Shown here one piece after another: positions 1 through 9,878 of a DNA stretch of 64,000 nt. The notes under the pieces were generated by a model. The model saw only the letters and a list, made by a program, of their open reading frames with translations. It was not told the DNA's origin and made no database searches. Location: positions 2,418,001 through 2,482,000 of the forward strand of contig CAWCUZ010000001.1 of the NCBI GenBank assembly GCA_963798795.1, in the 5' to 3' direction. This DNA comes from CAWCUZ01 sp963798795 (GTDB lineage: Bacteria; Acidobacteriota; Vicinamibacteria; Vicinamibacterales; SCN-69-37). The first letter of the stretch is position 1, and each line of letters starts with the position of its first letter. A program made the translations under genes and the position numbers.

Positions 1-35
1 GCAACGAAGACAGCAGCGACCACCGTGCGTGGCAT
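1..35 (-). CDS. N-terminal fragment of a secreted or membrane protein, cut by the window edge
   Basis: Only the first codons lie in the window. Read on the minus strand from ATG at 35 the product begins MPRTVVAAVFVA, which looks like the start of a signal peptide or membrane anchor: one basic residue, then small hydrophobic residues. A strong Shine-Dalgarno stretch, GGAAGGAGG, ends four bases before the ATG, and this is the main reason to call a gene here. It is transcribed divergently from the BNR/VPS10-like gene that starts at 300. The 264-base gap between them holds the palindrome at 84-182. Function cannot be inferred from this fragment. Confidence 0.45.
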   Translation of the reverse strand, partial: MPRTVVAAVFV

Positions 36-83
36 GAGGCCTCCTTCCGGTCCGTACATCATCGGGTCACGCGCCGAGCTTCG

Positions 84-182
84 GGGACGGGACTTTTTTC
101 CACAGAAACGGCTGTGCCGGTGCCAGAGGTTGCCGACCTCTGGCACCGCGGAGGCCGTTTCTGTGGAAAAAAGTCCCGTCCC
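84..182. repeat. nested perfect palindrome between divergent genes
   Basis: Positions 84-112 are an exact 29-base reverse complement of 154-182. Inside, 119-130 is an exact 12-base complement of 136-147 around a 5-base loop. The outer arms carry T6 and A6 runs. The element lies between divergent starts (35 on minus, 300 on plus), so it is not an ordinary 3' terminator. The two-tier structure suggests a REPIN- or MITE-like insertion. No transposase is nearby, and copy number cannot be judged from one window. Confidence 0.8.
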
Positions 183-299
183 TGAAGCGCCCCACCCTCC
201 GGGCGCGTAAACGTACGATTCGGAGGCCCGGCTCCCCGGCCCTCCACTCGAGACGATTGTTTCCGACCATCCTTCACGGCTTTCTTCCGGGGGTACCGC

Positions 300-3200
300 A
301 TGAATGTGCGTCGTTCGTACCTCCGCCGGGCGCCCCTGGTGTTCGTGGCCTGCCTCCTGGCAGGCACCGCGCTCATCACGGCCCAGGGCTTCGGCGGCGG
401 CCAGCAACCTGCGCAGAGTCCGATCAATATGTCCGACAACCCGATGCTCCAGGGCTTCCACTTCCGGCCGATCGGCCCGGCGGTGATGGGCGGGCGCATC
501 GACGACATCCAGGGGCTCGACACCGACTCCACCACCGTGTTCGTCGGCTACGCCACCGGCGGCCTGTGGAAGACGACCGACGGCGGCACGAGCTGGACGG
601 AGCTGTTCGGCGAACTGCCGGTGTCGACCATCGGCGATATCGGCGTCGCCCCGAGCAACCCCAACATGATCTACGTGGGCACGGGCGAAGCCAACAACCG
701 GCAGAGCTCCACGTCGGGCAACGGCGTCTATAAGTCGACCGACGCCGGCGCGCACTGGACCCACCTCGGCCTCGACGACACCCAGGCGATCGCCCGCGTC
801 GTCGTGCACCCGACCAACCCGGACATCGTGTACGTGGCGGCCCTCGGCCACCTGTTCGGACCGAACGAGATGCGCGGCGTGTTCAAGAGCGTCGACGGCG
901 GCAAGACCTGGAAGAAGACGCTCTACGTCGACGCGGACACCGGCGCCACGGACCTCGCCATCGATTACAAGAACCCGAAAACCCTCTGGGCCGCGACCTA
1001 CCAGCGGCGCCGGACCGGCTGGGGCTTCAACGGCGGCGGACCCGGTAGCGGCCTGTGGCAGTCGACCGACGGCGGCGACACGTGGAAGCGCGCGACCGGC
1101 AACGGCCTGCCGGCCAGCCCGATTCTGGGACGCATCGCGGTGGCGATTTCGCGGTCCAACCCCCGGGTCGTGATGGCACAGATCGAAGTCGGGGCCAGCC
1201 CGGGCGAAGGCGCCAACGTCGCCGACGACATGGGCCCGATCAAGCAGGGTGACCTCGTGCTCACGGCCGGTCAGACCAACTGGTCCGACAACGCACCGCA
1301 GCCGCCGCAGGCCGGACGCGGCGGGGGTGGGGGCGGCGGTGGCGGCTTCGGCGGCGGCGGGCGCGGCGGCAACCAGGCGCCGCCCGACCCGGCGAAGAGC
1401 GGCATCTGGCGCTCGGAGGACGGCGGCCGGACCTGGACGTTCCTCAACAACAACGACACGCGGCCGATGTACTACACCCAGCTCCGCATCGACCCGACGA
1501 ACGACCAGATCGTCTGGACCGGCGGCCTGAACATCACACGGTCGCTCGACGGCGGCAAGACGTTCCAGACGCTGCGCGCCTCGCACACCGACAACCACGC
1601 GCTGTGGATCGACCCGAAGGACGGCCGGCACGTGCTCATCGGCCACGACGGCGGCCTCGAGATGACCTGGAACGGCGACGACCAGGATGTGTCGTGGGAC
1701 AAGTACAGCTTCTTCAACGTCGGCCAGTTCTACGACATCTCGGCCGACATGCGGCACCCGTATCACGTCTGCGGCGGCCTGCAGGACAACGGAAGCTGGT
1801 GCGGGCCGAGCGCGCTGCGCACGGGCGGCCGCGGCGGCGGGCCCATCCTCAACACCGACTGGATCAGCGTGGGCGGCGGCGACGGCTTCTACACGCAGAA
1901 CGACCCGAGCGACTGGCACGTCTTCTACACCGAGTCGCAGCAGGGCTCGATGAGCCGCTACGACATGCGTGACGGCTCGTCGCGCGGCATCCAGCCGCGC
2001 GTCGGCGGCCGCGGCGGGTTCGGCGGATTCGGCGGTGGTGGAGGCGGCGCGGGGGCGGCGGCGCAGAACGCGCAGGCCACCGAGCCTCCGATCAACGGCA
2101 ACGTGCTGAACGCACCGCACAAACAGATGTACTTCCGCTTCTACTGGAACGCGCCGATCCTGATCTCCCCGAACGACCCGCGGACGATCTACACGGGCGC
2201 GCAGGTACTTCTTCAAATCCACCAACCGCGGCGACACGTGGTGGATGAATCCGAACGACCTTACCAAGAACGTCGACCGCTTCAAGCAGCCGATCATGGG
2301 CGTATCCGGCGAGGCGCCGATGGCGTCCAAGCACGACGGCTACGAGAACAACAGCAACATCACGACCATTGCCGAATCGCCCGTGCGGCCCGGCGTCATC
2401 TGGGTCGGCACCGACGACGGGAACCTGCAGGTCAGCGAGGATGGGGGCGAGCACTTCGCGAACGTGTTCGGCGACCTGCCGAACGCGCCGACCGGGCCGC
2501 TGGGCTACGTCCAGGTGGACCGCATCGAGGCGGGCCACTTCGGCGCCGGCACGGCGTACGCCGCGGTCGACAATCATCGCAACGACGACTGGCGGCCGTA
2601 CATCTACAAGACGACCGACTACGGCAAGACCTGGACGAACATCGCCGGGGACCTGCCGGCCAAAGGCCAGGTCAACGTCGTGCGTGAGGACCTGCAGAAC
2701 CCGAACCTGCTCTTCGCCGGCACCGAGTACGGCCTGTTCGTCACGCTCGACGCGGGCCAGCACTGGCTGGCGTTCCGCAACGGCATGCCGAACGTGCGCG
2801 TGGACGACCTCCTCATCCATCCGCGCGATCGCGATCTCATCGTCGGCACGCATGGGCGCAGCATCTGGATTCTGGACGACATCACGCCGCTCGAGCAGCT
2901 CGGCGACATGAGCGGTGGTGACGTGAAGCTGTTCACGCCGCGTCCGGCGGTGCAGTGGACGAACGACATCTCGCTCAACCGCGGCGACATCCCCAGCAAG
3001 TGGTGGCGCGGCGAGAACCCGCAGGGCGGCACCGCCATCAGCGTGTGGGCCAAATCGGACCTGGGCACCGGCAAGCTCGAGTTCTTCCAGGGCAACGAAC
3101 TGGTCAGCACGATGGACGTCGACGTCAAGGCCGGCCTCAACCGCTTCCAGTGGAACATGCAGATGGACCGGCCGAACGCCGGCGGTCAGGGCGCGGGGCG

Positions 3201-3399
3201 TGGCGGCGGACGTGGAGGCTTCGGCCGCGGACGCGGCGGCTTCAACGCCGGCGTGCCGTTCGTCTCCGGCGGCCGCGGCGGCTTCGGCGGCGGTCTTGTC
3301 GACCCCGGCACCTACACCGTGCGGCTCACCGTCGGCGACAAGATTCTGCTCACGTCAGTCAGCGTCCTCGAGGATGTGTGGATGGGGACTGAGAAGTAA
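300..3399 (+). CDS. secreted BNR/VPS10-sortilin-like beta-propeller protein, one frameshift
   Basis: Two overlapping frames make one protein of about 1032 residues if one extra G at 2204-2205 is removed. The corrected junction reads TGAQYFFKSTNRGDTW and matches the paralogue at 3729-6759. The N-terminus is a signal peptide (basic MNVRRSYLRR, then a hydrophobic run ending near the Ala-Gln-Gly motif). Many Asp-box motifs of the BNR type are visible (TTDGGTSW, SVDGGKTW, STDGGDTW, SEDGGRTW), which in this family build a VPS10/sortilin-like propeller. Gly/Arg-rich loops occur near nucleotides 1316-1375, 2005-2060 and 3180-3290. Databases often call such proteins glycosyl hydrolases, but I see no catalytic motif that proves this. 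It is probably exported to the periplasm or cell surface. It heads a pair with the next gene; a third copy is at 20132. Confidence 0.85.
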
Positions 3400-3403
3400 A
3401 GGC

Positions 3404-3675
3404 ACGGTTCCGGGGTTCGGGGTTCGAGGTTCCGGGTTCGTTCCAGGGTTCAAGGTTCGGTTCCAGGTTCCGGGTTCGGAGCCGCAAACCGAACCTCGGA
3501 ACTCCGGAACCGAACCTCGGAACTCCGGAACCGAACCTCGGAACTCCGGAACCGAACCTCGGAACTCCGGAACCGAACCTCGGAACTCCGGAACCGAACC
3601 TCGGAACTCCGGAACCGAACCTTGAACCCTGGAACGAACCCGGAACCTCGAACCCCGAACCCGGAACCTCTGCTA
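3404..3675. repeat. GGTTCSG heptamer array folding on itself, with an internal 21-bp tandem repeat
   Basis: It begins five bases after the stop of the first BNR/VPS10-like gene. The left half (about 3405-3475) is built of GGTTCSG/GGGTTC-type words. The right half (about 3480-3675) is built of the complementary CSGAACC words, so the transcript could form a long imperfect hairpin. The right half includes about six copies of a 21-base unit (three heptamers, AACCGAACC-TCGGAACTCCGG). Open frames through it (repeating GTEPRNS and reverse equivalents) reflect the period being a multiple of three and are not genes. Related arrays occur at 6765-6875 and 29178-29310. Confidence 0.85.
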
Positions 3676-3728
3676 ATGTTCCCCTGCCCCCGGTGTCGCC
3701 CGGACGCGCGGGTAAGGAAGGATGGCTC

Positions 3729-6700
3729 ATGACTACATCCGGTTCGTTCCGCTCCAGGACCCTGGCCGTTGCCGCGGCATGCCTGCTCGGCGCAGCCGCG
3801 CTCATTGCTCAGGGCTTCGGCGCTCCACAGGCCTCGTCGCCGCCCGTCAACGCGTCCAGTGACCCGCTGCTCCGCGGGTTCGAGTTCCGATCGATCGGCC
3901 CCGCCGTGATGATGGGCCGGCTCGACGACATCGAAGGCGCCGAGAAGGACCCGATGATCATGTACATCGGGTTCGCCACCGGCGGCCTCTGGAAGTCCAC
4001 CGACGGCGGCATCCACTGGCAGTCGCAATTCGACGAGATGCCCAACGAATCGATCGGCGACATCGCCATCGCGCCAAGCGACCCGAACGTCGTCTATGTC
4101 GGCATGGGTGAGCCGAACAACCGGCAGAGCTCGTCGATCGGCAACGGCGTCTACGGCACGACCGACGGCGGCGAGACGTGGACGCACCTCGGCCTCGACG
4201 AGACGCAGTCGATCGGGCGCATCGCGGTCGATCCGACGAATCCCAAGATCGTCTTCGTGGCGGCGCTGGGCCACCTGTTCGGACCGAACGAAGACCGCGG
4301 CCTCTACAAGTCCCTCGACGGCGGCAAGACCTGGAAGAAGGTGAAGTACATCGACGCCGACACCGGCTTCACCGAAGTCCAGATCGATCCGGCCAACCCG
4401 AAGACCGTCTACGCGGCGTCGTACCAGCGCCGGCGCACGTGGTGGGGCGTGAACGGTGGCGGGCCGGGCAGCGGCGTGTGGAAGTCGACGGACGCCGGCG
4501 AGACGTGGACGAAGCTCTCGGGCGGCGGATTCCCCGCGCCGAAGGACGGCATCCTCGGCCGCATCGGCCTGTCGATCTACAAGGCGCGGCCGTCGACGCT
4601 TTACATGATCGCGGAGGTCGGCGCCGAGGGCGGCATCTCGGTGGGCGTGGGCGACGATGGCGGCCCGCAGCAGCCGGGCGTGCCCTGCTGCGGCGACGCG
4701 CGCAACGGCCCCGACGGCAGCGGGGTGTGGAAGTCCACCGATGCCGGCAAGACGTGGACGTTCCTGACCAACGTCAACAACCGGCCGATCTACTACTCGC
4801 CAGATCCGCGTCGATCCGACCGACGACCAGAAGCTGTTCCAGGGCGGCGCGGCGGCCCAGATGTCGCTCGACGGCGGCAAGACCTGGAACCGCCTGAACG
4901 GCACCGGCCACGGCGACTACCACGCCATCTGGATCAACCCGAAGGACTCGCGCAACGTCGCCGTGGGCCACGACGGCGGCCTCGACATCAGCAACGATGG
5001 CGGGTTCACGTGGGACTACCACAACGACATGGCACTCGGGCAGTTCTACCAGGTGTCGGCCGACATGCGCCGGCCGTACTACGTGTGCGGCGGTCTGCAG
5101 GACAACCAGGCCTAGTGCGGACCGAGCGCCGTGCGCTCGCAGAGCGGGCCGGTCAACACCGACTGGTACAACATTGGCGGCGGCGACGGGTTCTACACGC
5201 GGCAGGACCCGACTGACTGGACCATCCAGTACGCCGAGTCGCAGAACGGCAACATGAACCGGCACGACCTGCGCAACGGCACCAGCAAGAGCATCCGGCC
5301 GAACACCGGCGGCGGACGTGGTGGTGGCGGGCGTGGCGGCGGGCGCGGCGGCGCCGGCGCGGCCGAGGCCGGGCCACCTGCGCCGGGCACCCGCGGCAAC
5401 ATCGTGAACGCCCCGGACGACCTGGATCCGATGCGCTTCTACTGGAACACGCCCTTCGAAATCTCCCCGCACAATCCGGCGGTGGTTTACATCGCCGGGC
5501 AGTACTTCTTCCGCTCGACGAACCGCGGCGACACGTGGTGGATGAATCCGACCGACCTCACGAAGAACGTGGACCGGTTCTCGATCCCGATCATGGGCGT
5601 GCCGGGCAACGCGCCAATGGCGTCCAAGCACGACGGCTACGGCGAGAACTCGGTGATCACCCAGGTGCGCGAGTCGCCGTCGCGGCCGGGCGTCATCTGG
5701 ATCGGCACCGATGACGGCAACCTGCAGCTGAGCACGGACACGGGCATGACGTTCACGAACGTCATCGGCAACATCAGCGGCGGGCCTTCCGGCTACGTGC
5801 AGGTGTCGCGTATCGAGCCGTCGCACTTCGGCGCCGGCACGGCCTACGTGGCGCTCGACAACCATCGCAACGACGACTGGAAGCCGTACCTGTTCAGGAC
5901 GACCGACTACGGCCGGACGTGGACGAACGTGACGTCGAATCTCCCCGCCAAGGGCAGCATCAACGCGCTGCGCGAGGACTACGACAATCCTGACCTGCTG
6001 TTCGTCGGGACGGAGTTCGGGCTGTTCGTCACGGTGGACGGCGGGCGCGAGTGGAAGCCGTTCTCGACCGGCCTGCCGAGCGTGCGCGTGGACGACCTGC
6101 TCATCCACCCGCGCGACCGCGATCTCATCGCCGCCACGCACGGGCGGTCGATCTGGATCGCGGACGACATCTCGCCGCTCGAGCAGCTCGGCCGCCGCGG
6201 CAGCGCCGACGTGGTCCTGTTCGATCCCCGTCCCGCGGTCGAATGGAAGACCGATACCGAGGCGATGCGCAGAGTGACGGGCCGCAATTTCCGCGGCGAG
6301 AATCCGCAGGGCGGCACCGCGCTGAGCTTCTGGGCCAAGTCCGACCTCGGCAATGCCACCATCGACATCCTGCAGAACGGCGAGGTGATCCGCACCATTG
6401 AAACCACTGCCGAAACCGGGATGAACCGGGTCCAGTGGGATTTGCGTCCGAATCCGCCCGCCGGACGGGCCGGGGGCGGCGGTGGGCGCGGTGGCGGCCG
6501 GGGCGCCGGTGCCCAGGCCGCGCAGGCCGGCCAGGGCGGGCGTGCCGCCGGAGCCGCGGCCGCCGGCGGCCGTGGACAGCGCGGCGGCGGCCGGGGCGGC
6601 CGCGGGGGCGTGCCGTTCGTCTCGGGCGGCCGCGGCGGCGGTGGGGGAGGCGGCGGCGGCATGGTCGACCCGGGCACCTACATGGTGCGCCTCACGGTCG

Positions 6701-6759
6701 GCGGCAAGACATATCTGTCATCCGTCGTCGTGCTCGACGACGTTTGGATGGGCAAGTAA
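3729..6759 (+). pseudogene. secreted BNR/VPS10-sortilin-like propeller protein, broken by a frameshift and an amber codon
   Basis: This is a paralogue of the gene at 300 (about 1009 codons once repaired). The start at 3729 is chosen because an AAGGAAGG Shine-Dalgarno lies just upstream and the product then begins with a signal peptide (MTTSGSFRSR, then AVAAACLLGAAALIAQG). Two lesions are visible. An extra C at 4800-4801 turns the expected YYSQIRVDPTD into an out-of-frame read. At 5113-5115 a TAG stands where the paralogue has a Trp codon (QDNGSWCGPS against QDNQA-stop-CGPS). Everything between and after the lesions keeps full family conservation, including Asp-boxes (STDGGIHW, SLDGGKTW) and two Gly/Arg-rich loops near 5310-5370 and 6465-6660. 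Either decay is very recent or the lesions are sequence errors. Role inferred as for the paralogue: an exported propeller scaffold, substrate unknown. Confidence 0.8.
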
Positions 6760-6764
6760 TCGAA

Positions 6765-6875
6765 GGTTCCTGGTTCGAGGGTTCGGGGTTCCGGGTTCGT
6801 TCCGGGTTCGGGGTTCCGGGTTCGATGTGTGTGAACCCGGCACGAACCAGGAAGCTCGAACCGCGAACGAGGAGC
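6765..6875. repeat. GGTTCSG heptamer array, second copy
   Basis: It starts within ten bases of the stop of the second BNR/VPS10-like gene. A left arm of GGTTC/GGGTTCSG words (6765-6825) is followed by a right arm with complementary CGAACC/CGAACGAG words (6840-6872). Same family and same orientation relative to the upstream stop as 3404-3675, but without the 21-bp amplification. It separates this gene from the VWA gene at 6926. Confidence 0.75.
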
Positions 6876-6925
6876 CGCAGCGGAATCCCCTTCCCTTGAC
6901 AGAAGCCAGTAAGATTGATTCCGCC

Positions 6926-7861
6926 ATGCACTTGAAATCCCGGCGGTGGCTCCCTCCGCTGGCGCTGGCGGGCGTGGCGGCGCTCGCCTGGCCGGTCGCC
7001 GCGCAGCAATCCCAGGCGCCCACGTTCCGGGCGGGCGTCCAGACGGTCCCGATTTACGCCACGGTCCTCGACAAGGCCGGGCGGCTGGTGCCCGACCTCG
7101 CCCGCGACGACTTCGAGGTCTTCGACAATGGCAAGGCCCAGGAGCTGACGCTCTTCAAGAGCGACGTCCAGCCGATCAGCGTCATCGTCATGCTCGACAC
7201 GAGCGGCAGCATGACGATGAACCTGGAGCTGTTGAAGGACGCGGCCGAGTCGTTCGTCATCCGGCTGCTGCCTGACGACAAGGCGCGGATCGGGAACTTC
7301 GACGACAAGATCTTCCTGAGCCCCCGCTTCACGGGCAACCGCGACGATCTCATCCGCATCCTGCACAACGACATCGACTACGGCAACGGCACGCGGCTCT
7401 GGGACGCCGTCGCCACGAGCATGCAGGCGCTCTCGCACATGCAGGGCCGGCGCGTCGTCCTCGTCTTCACGGACGGCGATGACACCGCGAGCACACACGG
7501 CGAGGGCGACGTCATGACACGCGCCGTGTCGGACGAATTCATGGTGTACGCCATCGGCCTGCGCAGCCGCATCGCGGGCATGCCGGAAACCCGGCCCGCG
7601 AAGGGCCTGAAGAAGCTGGCCGAGGTGACCGGCGGCGGCTACTTCGAGCTCACGCGCGCGGCCGATCTGAACGCCACGTTCACGCGCGTCGCCGACGAGC
7701 TGCACCGCCAGTACGTGCTCGGCTTCTCGCCCGCCGCTATGGATGACAAGGTCCACACGCTCGAGGTCCGGGTGAAGCCGTCCGGCATGACCGTCCGCGC
7801 CCGCCGAAGCTATCTCGCCTCCGAGAAGCCGGTCGACGGCGGCGGACCGACCCTCCGCTGA
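6926..7861 (+). CDS. secreted VWFA-related acidobacterial protein with intact MIDAS
   Basis: 311 residues. I chose ATG 6926 because it gives a signal peptide (MHLKSRRWLPPLALAGVAALAWPVAAQQ); the frame runs open further upstream only through repeat DNA. After the leader comes the short N-terminal module typical of this family (VQTVPIYATVLD, then a DDFEVFDNGK motif), then a von Willebrand A domain. The metal-ion-dependent adhesion site is intact: DTSGS starting at Asp91, with later FTDGDDTAS. The C-terminus ends in the family signature YVLGFSPA...VRVKPSGMTVRARRSYLA. VWA domains of this type bind protein ligands through a divalent metal; the partner is unknown. It is the first of three adjacent homologues that probably form one transcript, spaced 4 and 2 bases apart. 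Confidence 0.85.
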   Translation: MHLKSRRWLPPLALAGVAALAWPVAAQQSQAPTFRAGVQTVPIYATVLDKAGRLVPDLARDDFEVFDNGKAQELTLFKSDVQPISVIVMLDTSGSMTMNLELLKDAAESFVIRLLPDDKARIGNFDDKIFLSPRFTGNRDDLIRILHNDIDYGNGTRLWDAVATSMQALSHMQGRRVVLVFTDGDDTASTHGEGDVMTRAVSDEFMVYAIGLRSRIAGMPETRPAKGLKKLAEVTGGGYFELTRAADLNATFTRVADELHRQYVLGFSPAAMDDKVHTLEVRVKPSGMTVRARRSYLASEKPVDGGGPTLR

Positions 7862-7865
7862 TGCC

Positions 7866-8828
7866 ATGCCGCGCCGCTGGCTCCTGCTGATCGCGGCGCT
7901 CTGGGTGACGGCCGGCGTCGTGTGGGCGCAACAGCAGCAGGCGCCCGTCTTCCGCACCGGGGTCGACACCGTGCCGATCTACGCGACGGTGCTCGATGAA
8001 TTCGGCGACTTCGTCCAGCATCTCACCGAGGACCAGTTCGAAGTCCGCGACGACGGCAAAGTGCAGCCGGTCACGTTCTTCGAGGCCGGATTTCAGCCGA
8101 TCACGGCCGTGATGCTGATCGACACGAGCCAGAGCGTGACGCTCAGCCTCGACCTGGAACGCGAGGCCGCCGAGCAGTTCGTCGTCCGGCTCATGCCGGA
8201 AGACCGCGCGCGCGTGGGGAGCTTCAGCCACAACATCTTCATCAGCCCGGCGTTCACCGGCGATCGCGACGAGCTGCTGCGGGTGATTCGCGATGACCTC
8301 GACATCGGCAACCCCACGCGGCTGTGGGACGCGATCGACGAGACCATCACGGACCTGAAGCCGCTCGGCGGGCGGCGCGTCATCGTGGTCCTCACCGACG
8401 GCTCCGACACGTTCAGCCACAAGGGCTCCGGCGAGGTGCTCGACCGGGCGCGCGCCGAGGGCGTGCTGCTCTACGCCATCCGCGTGCCGGGCAGCCGGCG
8501 GATTCCGGAAGTGCTGCCGGCGCCGAGTCCGCACGACCTGCTCATGCAATTGAAGCGCGACCAGACGCCACCCAGGGGCTCGTACAACGTCCTGCCGGAC
8601 ATGGCGCGGCTCACCGGCGGCACGTCCATGCCGCTCGGCCGCAACGACGACGTCAATTCCATGTTCACGCGGTTGATCTCCGAGCTGCACGGCCAGTACG
8701 TCCTCGGCTTCACACCCGCGCTGATCGACGGGCGCGTGCACAACCTCAAGGTCCGTGTGAAGCAGCCGCAGCACCTGACCGTGCGGGCGCGTCAGAGCTA
8801 CATCGCCGCCAACCCTTCGGGGTCCTGA
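7866..8828 (+). CDS. secreted VWFA-related acidobacterial protein (second of three)
   Basis: 320 residues, starting four bases after the previous stop, so probably translationally coupled. The leader MPRRWLLLIAALWVTAGVVWAQQ is a typical signal peptide. The layout matches its neighbour: VDTVPIYATVLD module, EDQFEVRDDGK motif, VWA domain with MIDAS DTSQS at Asp86, LTDGSDT later, and the closing YVLGFTPALIDGRVHNLKVRVK signature. Compared with its neighbours it carries an insertion after the VWA core (roughly PGSRRIPEVLPAPSPHDLLM). Its arrangement suggests periplasmic VWA proteins of related but distinct ligand choice. Function beyond metal-dependent ligand binding is unknown. Confidence 0.85.
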   Translation: MPRRWLLLIAALWVTAGVVWAQQQQAPVFRTGVDTVPIYATVLDEFGDFVQHLTEDQFEVRDDGKVQPVTFFEAGFQPITAVMLIDTSQSVTLSLDLEREAAEQFVVRLMPEDRARVGSFSHNIFISPAFTGDRDELLRVIRDDLDIGNPTRLWDAIDETITDLKPLGGRRVIVVLTDGSDTFSHKGSGEVLDRARAEGVLLYAIRVPGSRRIPEVLPAPSPHDLLMQLKRDQTPPRGSYNVLPDMARLTGGTSMPLGRNDDVNSMFTRLISELHGQYVLGFTPALIDGRVHNLKVRVKQPQHLTVRARQSYIAANPSGS

Positions 8829-8830
8829 TC

Positions 8831-9775
8831 ATGCGCCACCGCATGGCCGTTCCGCGGCTGGCGACGGGCCGCGCTGCTCTCCGTGGCGCGGCCGTCATCC
8901 CCGCCATTGCCGTGGCCACCCTCGGCGCCGCCGCCGTCCTGGCGCAGGCCCAGCGGCCGTTGTTCCGGGCCGACGCCCGGATCGTCCCGGTCTATGCGAC
9001 CGTCGTCGATGCGGCGGGCCGCTTCGTGCTCGATCTGACGGCGGACGACTTCGAGATCCGCGACAACGGCCGCGTGCAGCCGATCACGCAGTTCATCACC
9101 GACACGCAGCCGCTCTCGGCCGCCGTGGTGCTGGACGGCAGCGGCAGCATGTCGCCCTCGTTCCAGACCGTGCTCGACGGGGCCGAGGCGTTCGTGCTGC
9201 GCCTGCAGCCGGGCGACGCCGCGTGCATCGGCAGCTTTGCCGATCGCTTCGCCTTCAGCCCGGGCCTCACCGCCGACCGTGACGTACTGCTCGCCTGGCT
9301 GCGCGAGCCGTCACACTTTCACGTCGGCAAAGGCACCCGGCTCTGGGACGGACTGGACGCCGGCATCGACGCGCTGGCGTCCGCGGACACGCGCCGGGTC
9401 ATCGTGGTGTTCACCGACGGCTATGACACGACCAGCTTCACCAGCCCCGCGGCGGTGCGCGCGCGGGCGAGCCAGGCGCACGTGATGGTGTTCGCGCTGG
9501 CGATGTGGACCGGCAGCGGCCGTACGCGTCGCCGGCCCAACAGCGATCTGGAAGCGCTGGCGCGCTCCACTGGCGGGGGCTTCTACGAGATTGCCGATGA
9601 CGACGACATGAACGCCACCTTCACGCGCGCGGCACTCGAACTCCACAACCAGTACCTGCTCGGCTTCACGCCGCAGGTGCTCGACGGCCGCGAGCACACG
9701 CTCGACGTCCGGGTGAAGCGACCCGGGCTGACCGTGCGGGCGCGGAAGAGTTACGTCGCGCCCGGGACTAGATGA
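8831..9775 (+). CDS. secreted VWFA-related acidobacterial protein (third of three)
   Basis: 314 residues from ATG 8831, two bases after the previous stop; an in-frame ATG at 8846 is an alternative. The N-terminus has a longer leader with several Arg and a hydrophobic AVIPAIAVATLGAAAVLAQA segment. The family order is kept: IVPVYATVVD, ADDFEIRDNGR, VWA domain with MIDAS DGSGS at Asp102, VFTDGYDTTS, and terminal YLLGFTPQVLDGREHTLDVRVK. It is the last gene of the cluster. Its final bases overlap, tail to tail, a possible small minus-strand reading frame (9768-9878). Ligand unknown. Confidence 0.85.
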   Translation: MRHRMAVPRLATGRAALRGAAVIPAIAVATLGAAAVLAQAQRPLFRADARIVPVYATVVDAAGRFVLDLTADDFEIRDNGRVQPITQFITDTQPLSAAVVLDGSGSMSPSFQTVLDGAEAFVLRLQPGDAACIGSFADRFAFSPGLTADRDVLLAWLREPSHFHVGKGTRLWDGLDAGIDALASADTRRVIVVFTDGYDTTSFTSPAAVRARASQAHVMVFALAMWTGSGRTRRRPNSDLEALARSTGGGFYEIADDDDMNATFTRAALELHNQYLLGFTPQVLDGREHTLDVRVKRPGLTVRARKSYVAPGTR

Positions 9776-9878
9776 CCAGCGAAATGACCGTTGTCGCGAC
9801 GAGGGCGAGCAGCAGAACGCCGGTCGCGATTTCGGCCGTGCTCGAGAAGTTCCAGTCAAAGCGTGTGATCCGCCACAT
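9768..9878 (-). CDS. possible 36-residue single-pass membrane protein
   Basis: On the minus strand ATG at 9878 opens a 37-codon frame ending with TAG at 9768-9770. The product begins MWRITRFDWNFSSTAEIATG and continues as one strongly hydrophobic helix (VLLLALVATTVISLVI). A GGAG Shine-Dalgarno lies six bases upstream of the ATG. The charged, aromatic N-terminus followed by one transmembrane segment is typical of bacterial small membrane proteins. It overlaps the 3' end of the VWA gene by eight bases in convergent orientation. A chance hydrophobic frame cannot be excluded; conservation in relatives would decide. Confidence 0.4.
   Translation of the reverse strand: MWRITRFDWNFSSTAEIATGVLLLALVATTVISLVI

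Noticed and set aside
2195..2215. Programmed ribosomal frameshifting in the first BNR/VPS10-like gene
   Set aside because: No slippery heptamer or stimulatory structure at the site. The paralogue at 5500 has the same codons without the extra base, and similar lesions occur in unrelated genes.
3480..3670. Possible CRISPR array in the 21-bp tandem repeat
   Set aside because: Units are directly joined with no unique spacers, are built of heptamers, and no cas gene is visible.
5113..5115. Amber codon read as an amino acid (pyrrolysine or suppression)
   Set aside because: Only one TAG of this kind is seen, TAG is used as a normal stop elsewhere in the window (for example 22850-22852), and the same gene has another lesion at 4800.
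3450..6141. Long minus-strand open frames opposite the BNR/VPS10-like genes (484 and 455 codons)
   Set aside because: They are Arg/Val/Ala-rich shadows caused by GC-rich codons, with no leader, motif or ribosome-binding site, and lie opposite clearly conserved genes. The same applies to 36263-38233 (minus) and 49337-51556 (plus).
6896..6901. TTGACA as the -35 of the first VWA gene
   Set aside because: The perfect hexamer has no acceptable -10 at 16-18 bases, where the sequence reads ATTCCGC and coding begins at 6926.
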